Numbered from the stretch's first letter, positions 32,266 to 40,018 are shown. The stretch is DNA of 64,000 bases from JALZKA01 sp963721645 (GCA_963721645.1 CAVRJK010000002.1:1736001-1800000); one strand, 5' to 3'. The notes: generated by a model from the sequence alone, not told the origin. Numbers and translations: made by a program.

Positions 32266-33219
32266 ATGGGCGGCTGGTCAGAAGCAGACATCCCGACGCA
32301 GACAGGACGCACCTGGGTCGTCACCGGTGCGAACAGCGGCTTGGGCCTGGTCACAGCCAGGGAGCTCGCCCGAGCAGGCGCGGAGGTCATCCTTGGCTGC
32401 CGCGACCCTGAAAGGGGCAAGCGCGCGCTGGAGGACGTGAGCGCCGCGGCAAGCGGCCCAAAGCCCCGGCTGATCCGCCTGGACCTCGCCGACCTGAGCT
32501 CGGTCCGAGAGTTCGCGCGCGTCGTCTCGGAAACAGTTGAGGCGCTGGACGGCCTCGTGAACAACGCCGGCGTCATGGCTCCGCCGCGCGGAGAAACGGC
32601 TGACGGCTTCGAGCTGCAGCTCGGCACCAATCACCTGGGCCACTTCGCGCTCACCGGCCTTGTTTTGGACCGGCTGATGGCCGCCGACGGCGAATCCCGT
32701 GTGGTAACCGTTTCGTCGGTCGCCCATAGAACGGGCTCGATGGAGTGGGACGATCTTCAGGGCACGGAGAGCTACAGCCGCTGGCGCCGCTACGGGCAGT
32801 CCAAGCTCTCGAACCTCCTCTTTGCCTACGAGCTCGCGCGCCGGTCAGCCGCGGGCGATTGGGGAATCTCAAGCCTCGCCGCCCACCCGGGATACGCGGC
32901 CACCCACCTGCAGTCGTCCGGGCCGGGTCTTGGCGGCGGGATCGTCTCGGTCATGAACGTCGCGGTGATGAAGGTCACGAACCTGATCGCCCAGTCCGAC
33001 GAGATGGGAGCCCTCCCTTCGCTTTACGCGGCGACGGTTCCGGAAGCGCCCTCCGGCGCCTACGTGGGCCCTTCGGGCCCGGGCGAGGCGCGCGGATACC
33101 CGAAGCTCGTCGGTTCGAGTCAGGCCTCACGCTCCGAAGAGGACGCGAAGCGGCTGTGGGAGATCTCGGAGGAGTTGACCGGCGTGCGCTATCCGGCGTC
33201 GTCGCCGGTATCTATCTGA
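32266..33219 (+). CDS. Short-chain dehydrogenase/reductase (retinol dehydrogenase/WWOX-like)
   Basis: This NAD(P)H-dependent SDR has 317 residues with the cofactor motif WVVTGANSGLGLVTARELA, CRDPERGKRAL, the NNAGVMAPP motif, catalytic Ser in VVTVSSVAH, and the YxxxK pair in RYGQSKLSN. A late HPGYAATHLQSSGP segment places it with the protochlorophyllide-reductase-like or WW-domain oxidoreductase-like SDRs common in Actinobacteria. The substrate is unknown. It starts 11 bases after the second ArsA-type ATPase and may be co-transcribed. Its end overlaps the convergent gene by 31 bases. Confidence 0.88.
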   Translation: MGGWSEADIPTQTGRTWVVTGANSGLGLVTARELARAGAEVILGCRDPERGKRALEDVSAAASGPKPRLIRLDLADLSSVREFARVVSETVEALDGLVNNAGVMAPPRGETADGFELQLGTNHLGHFALTGLVLDRLMAADGESRVVTVSSVAHRTGSMEWDDLQGTESYSRWRRYGQSKLSNLLFAYELARRSAAGDWGISSLAAHPGYAATHLQSSGPGLGGGIVSVMNVAVMKVTNLIAQSDEMGALPSLYAATVPEAPSGAYVGPSGPGEARGYPKLVGSSQASRSEEDAKRLWEISEELTGVRYPASSPVSI

Positions 33220-35243
33220 GCTCTACGCGTTCGGTCGTAGCCGACGTCGCGGACCGACCACTCGGTCGTCTCAGGGCGCGGGAAGAGAAATGAGACGCGG
33301 CTCGCGACCTCTTTGCGGTGATGGTCCGAATCGGCTATCAACGCCGCCACGGGCCCCTCATCGGGGACGGCGCGCAGGATGCGCACTTCGCCTTGCGGCT
33401 CGGAGTCGAAATGATCGTCGGCCTCGGTCTCGGTCTCGCGAGCGCCGAACTGAGCTTCCAGCCCGGGCCGGCGCTCGGGCAGACTGAAGCGCGGTTCGCG
33501 ATCGGGCTCCCTCTCGGAGCGCGGTGTCGGCTCTGACCATTCAAAGCCCGGATCGACGTCCGGCGCGAGGTGCTCGTGGATCTTGTTCTGAGCGCGGATG
33601 AACCTCGGTCCCTCGGGCTCGGCGTATGGAGCCTCGGGGCTATGAGAGGTCGGCGGCTCAGGGGCCAGGTCTCCGAGTCCGGATTCAAGGTTCGAAAGCT
33701 CGGTGCTCAAGGGGTCGGACCCCGCGCTGAGCTCCGCGTCGAGACTCGAAAGCTCGGTGTCGAAAGTGTCATATCCCGCACTGGGCTCAGCGAGGCCAGG
33801 TTCAGCGCTGACCTCGGCGACGGGCTCGTCCTCGTACGTGAAGGGTGACTCCTCGACCATCGAGGCATCGAGTTCGTCCAACGTCCCGGCTTCGCTCATG
33901 GCGGCGCCCCATTCTGCGGTCTCGCCGCGGTCTTCGGTGCTTGTGCCCTCGCCAACGCGAAGGCCGTCGCCGAGGAGGATCTCGTCCGCGGTCGTCCGTA
34001 GTTCGGTGCCCAGGTGCCCGAGCGCCGTGTCGCGCAGGATCGCGCGGGTCATGTCCTCGACCTCAGCCGCGACATCGGCGGGAAGGTTGCGGTCACCGCC
34101 CATCGCCGGCTCGCCGGACCACAGCTCGCGCTCCAGGGCAACCGCGCGGTCGATCACGGCCTTGACCGCGGTGCGGTCGTCGGGCTCCGCGCAGAGCGAC
34201 GCGACGCGCATCGACATGCTGAGCGAGGCAGGTCCACCCCCCTCGAGCAGGAAGCGCAGGGTCAGGAGGTAATCGTTCAGGGCTTCCAGGGTCACGGGTC
34301 GTTCGAGGCCTGCCTCGAATCGCGACACGGCACGACGGAGAACCGCGGCAAAGCCTCCCTGTCCTTCCGCCATGCGGTGGAAGGGCGTGGCAGTGATCGC
34401 GAGGCCGCGCGAGAGCGCGGCGAGGTCGCCCAGCTCGGTGTCGGCCAGCCGGTACCCACCCGGGCGCGGTCGACCCGCACCCGTTGAGATCCGCCGCCAG
34501 CGGTCGCCACCTGCCTTGACCCATGCGTGCGGGCCCAGCGCGACTCCACCTGCCTTGAAAAGTCGAAGAGTCGTGACGACGCGCTTGAACGCGGCGACGG
34601 CGCGGACGCCCACGTCACTCTCGTCGTCCTCGGCCCCGATCGCATCGATGCGCGCGACCACCAGAAACGAGGGCTCCCATGCGGCTCCGCCCATGCCGTC
34701 GGACCCCCGCGCCTCCGTGGGCACGTCGACGGTGTCGGCGCGCACGATGGTGGCGCCTGCGAGCTCGAGCTTTTCGACCTCCATCTGGAAGCCGCGAAGC
34801 GGAACTGCGATCTCGACCTCGCCGAACGAGACCTCGCCGCAATCGAGGAGCTCTTCGATCGTCTCGGCCAGACGGGCGTCATCAAGGGTGAAGTCGGTCG
34901 AGCCCTGCCACAGGCGGCAAAGGAACACGACGCCTGAGAGCTCGGCGCGTCGGCGCGAATCCGCCGGGACGGGCACGCCCATCTCCTCGAGATACGAGGT
35001 GGAGAGGCCGCCGGACTCGAGCGCTGCACAGGTAGTGCCATAGGAATCGAGCGCCGCCAACTGGCCGGCGTTGTCACGGATGAAGGCCGACGTCTGAGGT
35101 ACGTATTCCGCCAGAGGCGACCCCGCTCCAGCCTCGCGTACCTCGTAAGGCACCTCTACCCCCGAAGCCAAGAGGTCCCGAAGGAGCAGCGCGGCATCGC
35201 CAGCCATCGTCTTTAGCCCCTCACGGAGCACCAAATCACGCAT
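33189..35243 (-). CDS. Large protein of unknown function, possible degenerate HEPN-like core and disordered acidic C-terminus
   Basis: The 684-residue product is not recognised. Residues 1-430 are folded and probably cytoplasmic: a mixed N-terminal region (SAFIRDNAGQLAALDSYG, FEVEKLELAGATIVRAD), then LRLFKAGGVALGPHAWVK and a helical part (ALNDYLLTLRFLLEGG...MRVASLCAEPDDR...VALERELWSGEP) that vaguely recalls ApeA-type HEPN domains but lacks their catalytic His. Residues 430-620 are acidic and disordered, with short repeats (TELSSLDAELSAGSDPLSTELSNLESGL) that include a palindromic element at 33711-33723 read as GSDP. The C-terminus (RVSFLFPRPETTEWSVRDVGYDRTRRAQ) is basic. No signal peptide or membrane helix is seen. 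Confidence 0.75.
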   Translation of the reverse strand: MRDLVLREGLKTMAGDAALLLRDLLASGVEVPYEVREAGAGSPLAEYVPQTSAFIRDNAGQLAALDSYGTTCAALESGGLSTSYLEEMGVPVPADSRRRAELSGVVFLCRLWQGSTDFTLDDARLAETIEELLDCGEVSFGEVEIAVPLRGFQMEVEKLELAGATIVRADTVDVPTEARGSDGMGGAAWEPSFLVVARIDAIGAEDDESDVGVRAVAAFKRVVTTLRLFKAGGVALGPHAWVKAGGDRWRRISTGAGRPRPGGYRLADTELGDLAALSRGLAITATPFHRMAEGQGGFAAVLRRAVSRFEAGLERPVTLEALNDYLLTLRFLLEGGGPASLSMSMRVASLCAEPDDRTAVKAVIDRAVALERELWSGEPAMGGDRNLPADVAAEVEDMTRAILRDTALGHLGTELRTTADEILLGDGLRVGEGTSTEDRGETAEWGAAMSEAGTLDELDASMVEESPFTYEDEPVAEVSAEPGLAEPSAGYDTFDTELSSLDAELSAGSDPLSTELSNLESGLGDLAPEPPTSHSPEAPYAEPEGPRFIRAQNKIHEHLAPDVDPGFEWSEPTPRSEREPDREPRFSLPERRPGLEAQFGARETETEADDHFDSEPQGEVRILRAVPDEGPVAALIADSDHHRKEVASRVSFLFPRPETTEWSVRDVGYDRTRRAQIDTGDDAG
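33711..33723. repeat. GGGGTC palindromic element inside the 684-residue protein gene
   Basis: GGGGTCGGACCCC is the element core with G as the central base. On the coding strand it reads GlySerAspPro within a run of ELSS/ELSN repeats in the disordered region. It has no conserved tail, so it may be a decayed copy. Confidence 0.6.
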
Positions 35244-35301
35244 GGGTGGTGAGTTCCACCACAGGCGCCATGCTCCTGCGCTGAAACGTCGCTTGCAGAC
35301 G

Positions 35302-35431
35302 CCCAGAGACCCCGAGGGGTCCCCGAGGGGTCAGACCCCTCACACTTTCCTCACAGACCCCGAGGGGTCAGACCCCTCACACTTTCCTCACAAGGCGAAG
35401 TGTGAGCGTTGTTTGAGGGGTCTGACCCCTC
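35302..35431. repeat. Intergenic array of GGGGTC palindromic elements
   Basis: Cores GAGGGGTCAGACCCCTC lie at 35325-35341 and 35362-35378 (37-base period, both followed by CACACTTTCCTCACA), a third in the opposite orientation at 35415-35431 preceded by GAAGTGTGAGCG, and a half copy at 35312-35320. The array fills the 204-base gap between the 684-residue protein gene and hxlR; no gene is visible there. The tail sequence matches those at 12.2 and 47.8 kb. Confidence 0.9.
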
Positions 35432-35447
35432 GCGACGCTTCGGGTGC

Positions 35448-35786
35448 CTAGACGGCGGCCGGCTGGCGCTGGTCGGCGTCGAGCCAGGCCTGGCCGTAAG
35501 CGCGCATGTCGTCGATGAGCGGCACGAGCGCCTCGCCCTTGTCCGTCAGCACGTACTCGACACGAGGCGGAACCTCGGGGTAGGTGTGCCGGCCGACGAC
35601 ACCATGCTCCTCGAGGCAGCGCAGACGCAGCGAAAGAGTGCGGGGGCTGATTCCCGCGAGCGAGCGTTCAAGCTCGCAGAAACGCTTCGACCCGCCCGCG
35701 AGATCGCGAATCACAAGGAGGGTCCATTTACCGGAGATGATCTCGGCGGTTCTACATACGGGGCAAGTCGAATCCATATTTCCCAT
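35448..35786 (-). CDS. HxlR-family winged-helix transcriptional regulator
   Basis: The 112-residue protein is a single winged-helix domain of the HxlR/MarR-like type: conserved Cys near the N-terminus (TCPVCRTAEIISGKWTLLVIRDL), the recognition region RFCELERSLAGISPRTLSLRLRCLEEHGVV, and the wing PPRVEYVLTDKGEAL. HxlR proteins often sense electrophiles or oxidants through this Cys. Its own promoter carries a perfect 11-base inverted repeat and a TATAAT box, which suggests autoregulation. The regulated enzyme gene is not obvious: upstream lies pilT on the same strand, downstream a repeat array. Start ATG 35786 or 35777 (MDSTCPVC). Confidence 0.9.
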   Translation of the reverse strand: MGNMDSTCPVCRTAEIISGKWTLLVIRDLAGGSKRFCELERSLAGISPRTLSLRLRCLEEHGVVGRHTYPEVPPRVEYVLTDKGEALVPLIDDMRAYGQAWLDADQRQPAAV

Positions 35787-35846
35787 TGGCGCCGGGCAGA
35801 GGCATCGGGTGCCTCGGTGCGGGCTCTCTCGGGCCCGGCTGTCCGG

Positions 35847-35880
35847 ATTATAGCCAACGCTTCATATTGTGAAGCGTTGG
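35847..35880 (-). promoter_or_regulatory. hxlR promoter: TATAAT box and 11-base inverted-repeat operator
   Basis: CCAACGCTTCA and TGAAGCGTTGG (35854-35880) form a perfect 11-base inverted repeat around TATTG. Directly downstream on the minus strand is TATAAT (35847-35852), a consensus -10 element, placing the palindrome over the spacer and -35 region. Transcription would start about 50 bases before the hxlR start codon. Binding of an HxlR dimer here would block RNA polymerase, the usual mode for this family. Confidence 0.72.
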
Positions 35881-35909
35881 GGGATGCGGGGAATTCGAGC
35901 CGGTTCTGC

Positions 35910-37097
35910 TTACTGGCCCAGGAGTTCGCCGACCGGTCGAGAGGGCGTCGTGACGGGCTCGTCGGCCGGCTTCTCGGCGTCGCTGCTGCCGTTCCCCATC
36001 ACCTGTTCGATGCCCGAGGCGCGCTGGCCGCCGGCCTGGAGCATCAGCTTGAAGTCGTGCGGGCTGGAGGCACCGGACATCGCGTCTTCCTCGGTGATGG
36101 TCCCTGCCATCACGTGCTTCAGGAGCGCCTGGTCGAAGGTCTGCATGCCGTAGTACTCGCCCTCGGCGATCACCTCGGTGATCTTGCCCGTCTCGTTCGG
36201 GTTGAGGATCAGATCCTGAACCCGGCCCGTCACTACGAGAACCTCGCAAACGGCAACCCGGCCTCCGCCGATCTTCGGCATCAGCCTCTGCCCGACGACT
36301 CCGCGGAGCGTTGCGGCGAGCATCACGCGGGCCTGCTGCTGGAGGTGCGGCGGAAAGAAGTCGATGATGCGGTTGATCGTCTCGGTGGCATCAAGGGTAT
36401 GAAGTGTCGAGAGGACGAGGTGGCCGGTCTCGGCGGCGGAGAGCGACGTGCGTACCGTCTCCTCGTCGCGCATCTCTCCGATCAGGATCACGTCCGGGTC
36501 CTGGCGCAAGACCCGCTTCATGGCACGAGCGAAGCTCTCGGTGTCCTGGCCGACCTCGCGCTGGTTGATAATCGAGCGCTTGTCGCGGTGGAGGTACTCG
36601 ATCGGGTCCTCGAGCGTGACGATGTGCTCGGGCTGGGTCGAGTTGATCTGGTCGATCATCGCGGCCAGGGTGGTCGACTTGCCCGAGCCGGTCGTACCGG
36701 TCAGGAGGATGATCCCGCGCTTCTCGTCGGCGAGGTCCTTGATGACCTGGGGCAGGCCCAGGTCGTCGATCGTGCGGACCTGGAAGGGAATCGCGCGGCA
36801 GACGATCGACACGTGGCCGCGCTGGCGAAAGGCGTTTACACGGAATCGCGAGACGCCGGGAACCTCGTAGGAGAAGTCGGCCTCCCCCACGTCGCCGAAC
36901 TCGCCCAAGAGCTTTGGGTCATGGCAGATGTGCTCGAGCGCAGCGTCGGTGTCCTCGGGGGTCAGGGGTTCGGTGTCCGGAATCGGCGCGAGAACGCCGT
37001 GGACGCGGACCATCGGGTTCGCGGGCACCTTGACGTGAAGGTCGGAACCCTCGTGCTCGACGACGTAGCGCAGGGCCTGATCGATGTCGAAAGCCAT
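35910..37097 (-). CDS. pilT: Type IV pilus retraction ATPase PilT
   Basis: The hexameric motor that disassembles type IV pili for twitching. The 395-residue protein has the N-terminal PAS-like domain (IDQALRYVVEHEGSDLHVKVPANPMVRVHG), Walker A GTTGSGKSTTLAAMIDQ, the Asp box and TLEDPIEYLH, Walker B VILIGEMRDEETV, the His box STLHTLDATETINRIIDFFP, and GQRLMPKIGGGRVAVCEVL. A C-terminal stretch of about 35 residues (NGSSDAEKPADEPVTTPSRP) is disordered. The ATG at 37097 follows AGGGG; two upstream GTG codons are alternatives. No other pilus assembly gene is adjacent, though a prepilin-like protein is at 57386. Confidence 0.95.
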   Translation of the reverse strand: MAFDIDQALRYVVEHEGSDLHVKVPANPMVRVHGVLAPIPDTEPLTPEDTDAALEHICHDPKLLGEFGDVGEADFSYEVPGVSRFRVNAFRQRGHVSIVCRAIPFQVRTIDDLGLPQVIKDLADEKRGIILLTGTTGSGKSTTLAAMIDQINSTQPEHIVTLEDPIEYLHRDKRSIINQREVGQDTESFARAMKRVLRQDPDVILIGEMRDEETVRTSLSAAETGHLVLSTLHTLDATETINRIIDFFPPHLQQQARVMLAATLRGVVGQRLMPKIGGGRVAVCEVLVVTGRVQDLILNPNETGKITEVIAEGEYYGMQTFDQALLKHVMAGTITEEDAMSGASSPHDFKLMLQAGGQRASGIEQVMGNGSSDAEKPADEPVTTPSRPVGELLGQ

Positions 37098-37107
37098 CAC
37101 CACCCCT

Positions 37108-37149
37108 ATCGGGCCACACGCGGCATGGCTTTAGTGCGTGTGGCCCGAT
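37108..37149 (-). terminator. 14-base perfect stem-loop after the lipoprotein gene
   Basis: ATCGGGCCACACGC and GCGTGTGGCCCGAT pair perfectly over 14 bases around a 14-base loop. On the minus strand the hairpin begins 6 bases after the lipoprotein stop codon and ends just before the pilT ribosome-binding site, so it should separate the two genes' transcripts. No U tract follows. Confidence 0.75.
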
Positions 37150-37155
37150 TGCGAG

Positions 37156-37944
37156 CTACTTGCCAGGAGTGAACGAGACCAGCTCCTCGCGCCCCGCGCC
37201 GCCCGAGATGTGGAGGGCCAGGACGAGCCCCACGCCCTCGGCATAGAACTTGTGCTCGGAGACCCTGGGCTCGAGCGGCACGAGGTCCTTGGTCATGAGC
37301 GTCTTCGGGTAATAGCCCGTTTGAACCTCTGCCTTCTCGTCGAGGCTCAGCACTTCGGCGCGGTCCTCGGCCTCGCCTTCGTAGTACTCCTGGCGATAGG
37401 TCATTCCGTCTTCCGGGCTGGCAGCCATCACGATCCCCGCCTCGGCCCCATCGACGCCTGCCTCAAACGAGCCGCACCGGCAGACGCGCTTCCCGTCCTC
37501 GTACTCGGCCGTGTCCTCACCGAGGTACCAGACGTTCCCGGCAGAATCCTGCGCGTACCAGTCGTCCGTCAGCTCGATCAGCTCGCCACCTTCGGTCACC
37601 GTGTCTCTGACGACGACCGCTTCGACACCGTTTGCGATCGTCCTCGTCTTGTCCGTGACCTTGACCACGACCTTCTGATCTGGCTGGCCGTCCTCGGTCT
37701 CCGCATAGACCCATCGGCTGCCCACGGCGAACGGGAGATACGGGTTGTCGATCTTCGTCGAGAACTCGGCCGGGTCGAGATTGGCGGGCTCAGAGCCCTG
37801 CGGCAGCCCGGCCCCGGTGCCAGGCACGGTGCCTGGCACCTCTGCGCCGGAAGTCGCCGCGGCTGTGCCAGAACTGGAACCTTCGCCGCACGCGGTGAAC
37901 GCGAGTAGCGAGAGTGCCGCCAGTGATGCGAGTGTCTTCGTCAT
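37156..37944 (-). CDS. Secreted lipoprotein of unknown function
   Basis: The 262-residue product has a lipoprotein signal (MTKTLASLAALSLLAFTACG, lipidation at Cys19), a Gly/Ser-rich linker and one folded domain: PYLPFAVGSRWVYAETEDGQPDQKVVVKVTDKTRTIANGVEAVVVRDTV, ELTDDWYAQDSAGNVWYLGEDTAEYEDGK, then TYRQEYYEGEAEDRAEVLSLDE and SEHKFYAEGVGLV. I recognise this as a widespread extracellular family of unknown role. The linker EVPGTVPGTGAG is encoded by a 25-base GGTGCC palindrome (37816-37840). It is divergent from the response-regulator gene and shares its regulatory region, so it is probably a target of that system. Confidence 0.85.
   Translation of the reverse strand: MTKTLASLAALSLLAFTACGEGSSSGTAAATSGAEVPGTVPGTGAGLPQGSEPANLDPAEFSTKIDNPYLPFAVGSRWVYAETEDGQPDQKVVVKVTDKTRTIANGVEAVVVRDTVTEGGELIELTDDWYAQDSAGNVWYLGEDTAEYEDGKRVCRCGSFEAGVDGAEAGIVMAASPEDGMTYRQEYYEGEAEDRAEVLSLDEKAEVQTGYYPKTLMTKDLVPLEPRVSEHKFYAEGVGLVLALHISGGAGREELVSFTPGK
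37816..37840. repeat. GGTGCC palindromic element inside the lipoprotein gene
   Basis: Two GGTGCC elements in tandem form a 25-base palindrome around one central base: GGTGCCAGGCAC, G, GTGCCTGGCACC. It reads in frame as ValProGlyThrValProGlyThr in the linker between lipidation site and folded domain. It is the GGTGCC counterpart of the GGGGTC elements; mixed forms occur at 18.75-18.93 kb. Confidence 0.8.
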
Positions 37945-37990
37945 TGTGTGCTCCCTCGGTAGTTGACGCCACTACCGTCTCCCTGGCCGA

Positions 37991-38037
37991 TGAAAGCTTC
38001 GTGAAATTGACGAACGCGCTTTCATCTGTCTTTCACG
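37991..38037. promoter_or_regulatory. Divergent regulatory region with two TTTCAY direct-repeat sites, predicted response-regulator binding
   Basis: TTTCATCTGTCTTTCACG (38020-38037, plus strand) contains two TTTCAY half-sites 11 bases apart, one helical turn, as bound by OmpR-family regulators. A second pair, TTTCAC and TTTCAT, also 11 bases apart, lies on the minus strand at 37991-38005. They face the response-regulator gene (38063) and the lipoprotein gene (37944). The first site recurs with the same spacing at 40001-40018. Confidence 0.65.
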
Positions 38038-38062
38038 TTCGGGCGGGAGTCTCCCGAGGACG

Positions 38063-38743
38063 ATGAGGGTCCTGATCGCCGAGGACGAGCGCAAGCTCGC
38101 CACCCTGCTCAAGCGTGGCTTCGAACGCGAGGGGATGTCAGTCGACGTCGTTGGCGAGGGGCCAGAAGCACTTGCTCGCGGTCAGGCCACCGAGTACGAC
38201 GCGATCATCCTCGACGTCATGCTCCCGGGACTCGACGGCTTCAAGGTCTGCAGAGCCTTGCGCGAAGCCGGAGTCTGGTCACCAGTGTTGATGCTGACGG
38301 CGCGCGATGCCGTCCGCGACCGGGTCGCCGGTCTGGACGCGGGCGCGGACGACTATCTGACGAAGCCTTTCTCCTACGCAGAGCTCCTGGCACGACTACG
38401 CGCGCTGGTGCGCCGCGGAACCCCCGAGCGCCCGACGGAGCTGACGGTCGGCTCCTTGCGCCTCGACCCCGCTCGACGTACCGCGCACCGCGGGGATATC
38501 GAGATCGACCTGTCGACCAAGGAGTTCGCCCTGCTCGAGACGCTGATGCGAAACCCGGGACGGGTGATGAGCCGCTTCGAGCTCTTGGAGCACGCTTGGG
38601 ACTACGAGTACGAGAACCGCTCCAACGTGGTCGACTCGTACATCCGGTTCCTGCGCGCAAAGGTGGACAAGCCTTTTGGCGTCACCGCCATCGAGACGGT
38701 TCGCGGTGCGGGCTATCGCTTGCGTGAGGACGGTGGCAGTTGA
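38063..38743 (+). CDS. OmpR-family response regulator
   Basis: The 226-residue regulator has a receiver domain with acidic pocket (LIAEDER), phosphoacceptor Asp51 (IILDVMLPGLDG), conserved Thr in MLTARD and Lys in LTKPFSY, followed by a winged-helix effector domain (ELTVGSLRLDPARRTAHRGD, STKEFALLETLMRNPGRVMSRFELLEHAWDYEYENRSNVVDSYIRFLRAKVD). The histidine kinase follows, overlapping by 4 bases. TTTCAY direct repeats in front of this gene, the divergent lipoprotein gene and the PepSY gene at 40079 are its likely binding sites. The signal is unknown. Confidence 0.94.
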   Translation: MRVLIAEDERKLATLLKRGFEREGMSVDVVGEGPEALARGQATEYDAIILDVMLPGLDGFKVCRALREAGVWSPVLMLTARDAVRDRVAGLDAGADDYLTKPFSYAELLARLRALVRRGTPERPTELTVGSLRLDPARRTAHRGDIEIDLSTKEFALLETLMRNPGRVMSRFELLEHAWDYEYENRSNVVDSYIRFLRAKVDKPFGVTAIETVRGAGYRLREDGGS

Positions 38744-39957
38744 GGAGCCGCACGATCCGACTGAAGATCACGCTCGCGTTCGCGGGGGCGATGGCCCTCG
38801 TGCTCGCGGGGCTCGGCACATACATCTTTGTCGAGACGCGAGCGCAACTCGACGAGTCGGTCCAGGACAACCTCGAGGTGAGGATCGCGGATCTGGCGGG
38901 GCGAGTCGGAGAGGACGGCGTACTCGAGCAACCCCTCGACCCCGAGGATTCGTTCGCGCAGATCGTCTCATCAAGCGGCGAGGTCGAGCTGTCGACCGAG
39001 CAGGTCGGCAGCCAGGCGGTGGTTACCGCCGAAGGGGCGTTCGACCTCGACGGGATCGACGGGATCGACGGAAGGGTGCGTGTTCTAGCGACGTCCTTGA
39101 GCGACGGCCGGCTTGCGGTAGCGGGCGCTTCGCTCGAAGATCGCGACGCTTCGGTGAGGAACCTGGTCTTGCTGCTGGTGATCGGCGGGCCCTTGGCTCT
39201 CGCTCTCGCGACGCTCGCCGGCTACTGGGTGGCAGGCCGGGCGCTCGATCCGCTCGAGCGCGGCTACGAGCGTGAGCGCCGGTTTGTGGACGACGCGGCC
39301 CACGAGCTGCGCACGCCGCTGGCGCTCCACAAAACGGAGCTCGAGGTCGCGCTGCGCTACGGCGAAGATGAGGCTGCCTTGCGGGCTGCGATCGGGTCAG
39401 GCATCGAGGAGGTGGACCGGCTCTCACAGCTCGCCGACGACCTCTTGGTTGTCGCCCGCTCCGGAGAAGACGGACTCGCTGTCACGAAGGAGGAGATTGG
39501 CGCCGGAGTCCTCTTGGATTCGGTTACCTCGAGATTCGAAACGCGCGTGATCTCGGCCGGCCGTTCGCTTTCGGCTTCGGCAGATTCCGGATTGGTCATA
39601 TACGCGGACCGCCTCCGTATCGAGCAGGCACTCACGAATCTGGTCGAGAACGCGATCCGCCACGGCGCCGGACACATCGAGGTGACTGCCACGCGGACGA
39701 CTCGGGGAGTGCGGCTTGGCGTCCACGACCAGGGCACCGGTTTTGACGACGAGTTCCTGCCTCTGGCGTTCGATCGCTTCAGCCGGGGGGATGCAGCGCG
39801 CGGCCGTGGAGGGGCGGGGCTCGGCCTCGCAATCGTCAGGGCGATCGCGGAGGCTCACGGTGGCGAGGCAGTCATTGAGCCCGGCTCCGGCGACGGCACC
39901 GTCGTTTGGCTCGAGCTCCCCGGAGGCCAACCCTCGACCACCCTCAAGGGGGTCTGA
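38740..39957 (+). CDS. Sensor histidine kinase
   Basis: The 405-residue membrane kinase has TM1 (about 10-32), an extracytoplasmic domain of about 110 residues (ETRAQLDESVQDNLEVRIADLAGRVG...), TM2 (about 142-165), HisKA with His188 (RFVDDAAHELRTPLALH), and HATPase (N box LTNLVENAIRHG, G1 VHDQGTGFDDEFLPLAFDRFSRGD, G2 GGAGLGLAIVRAIAEAHGG). HAMP is short or absent. Start is TTG 38740, overlapping the regulator's stop (TTGA). The last residues, LKGV-stop, are encoded by the left half of a GGGGTCTGACCCC palindrome, which supplies the TGA stop codon. Confidence 0.93.
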   Translation: MRSRTIRLKITLAFAGAMALVLAGLGTYIFVETRAQLDESVQDNLEVRIADLAGRVGEDGVLEQPLDPEDSFAQIVSSSGEVELSTEQVGSQAVVTAEGAFDLDGIDGIDGRVRVLATSLSDGRLAVAGASLEDRDASVRNLVLLLVIGGPLALALATLAGYWVAGRALDPLERGYERERRFVDDAAHELRTPLALHKTELEVALRYGEDEAALRAAIGSGIEEVDRLSQLADDLLVVARSGEDGLAVTKEEIGAGVLLDSVTSRFETRVISAGRSLSASADSGLVIYADRLRIEQALTNLVENAIRHGAGHIEVTATRTTRGVRLGVHDQGTGFDDEFLPLAFDRFSRGDAARGRGGAGLGLAIVRAIAEAHGGEAVIEPGSGDGTVVWLELPGGQPSTTLKGV

Positions 39958-40000
39958 CCCCTCGGTCATCCGCAAAGGGGTCTGACCCCGGGTCTGACCC
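39949..40000. repeat. GGGGTC palindromes at the kinase stop codon
   Basis: GGGGTCTGACCCC occurs at 39949-39961 (its TGA is the kinase stop) and 39977-39989, with a further truncated copy GGGTCTGACCC fused at 39990-40000. The cluster ends at the base before the predicted regulator-binding site of the PepSY gene. Confidence 0.88.
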
Positions 40001-40018
40001 TTTCATCGTTGTTTCACG
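40001..40018 (+). promoter_or_regulatory. Predicted response-regulator site upstream of the PepSY gene
   Basis: TTTCATCGTTGTTTCACG matches the site at 38020-38037 (TTTCATCTGTCTTTCACG) at 15 of 18 positions with identical half-site spacing. It lies 60 bases before the PepSY gene start. This suggests that the two-component system controls its own operon, the lipoprotein and this small protein. Confidence 0.62.
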
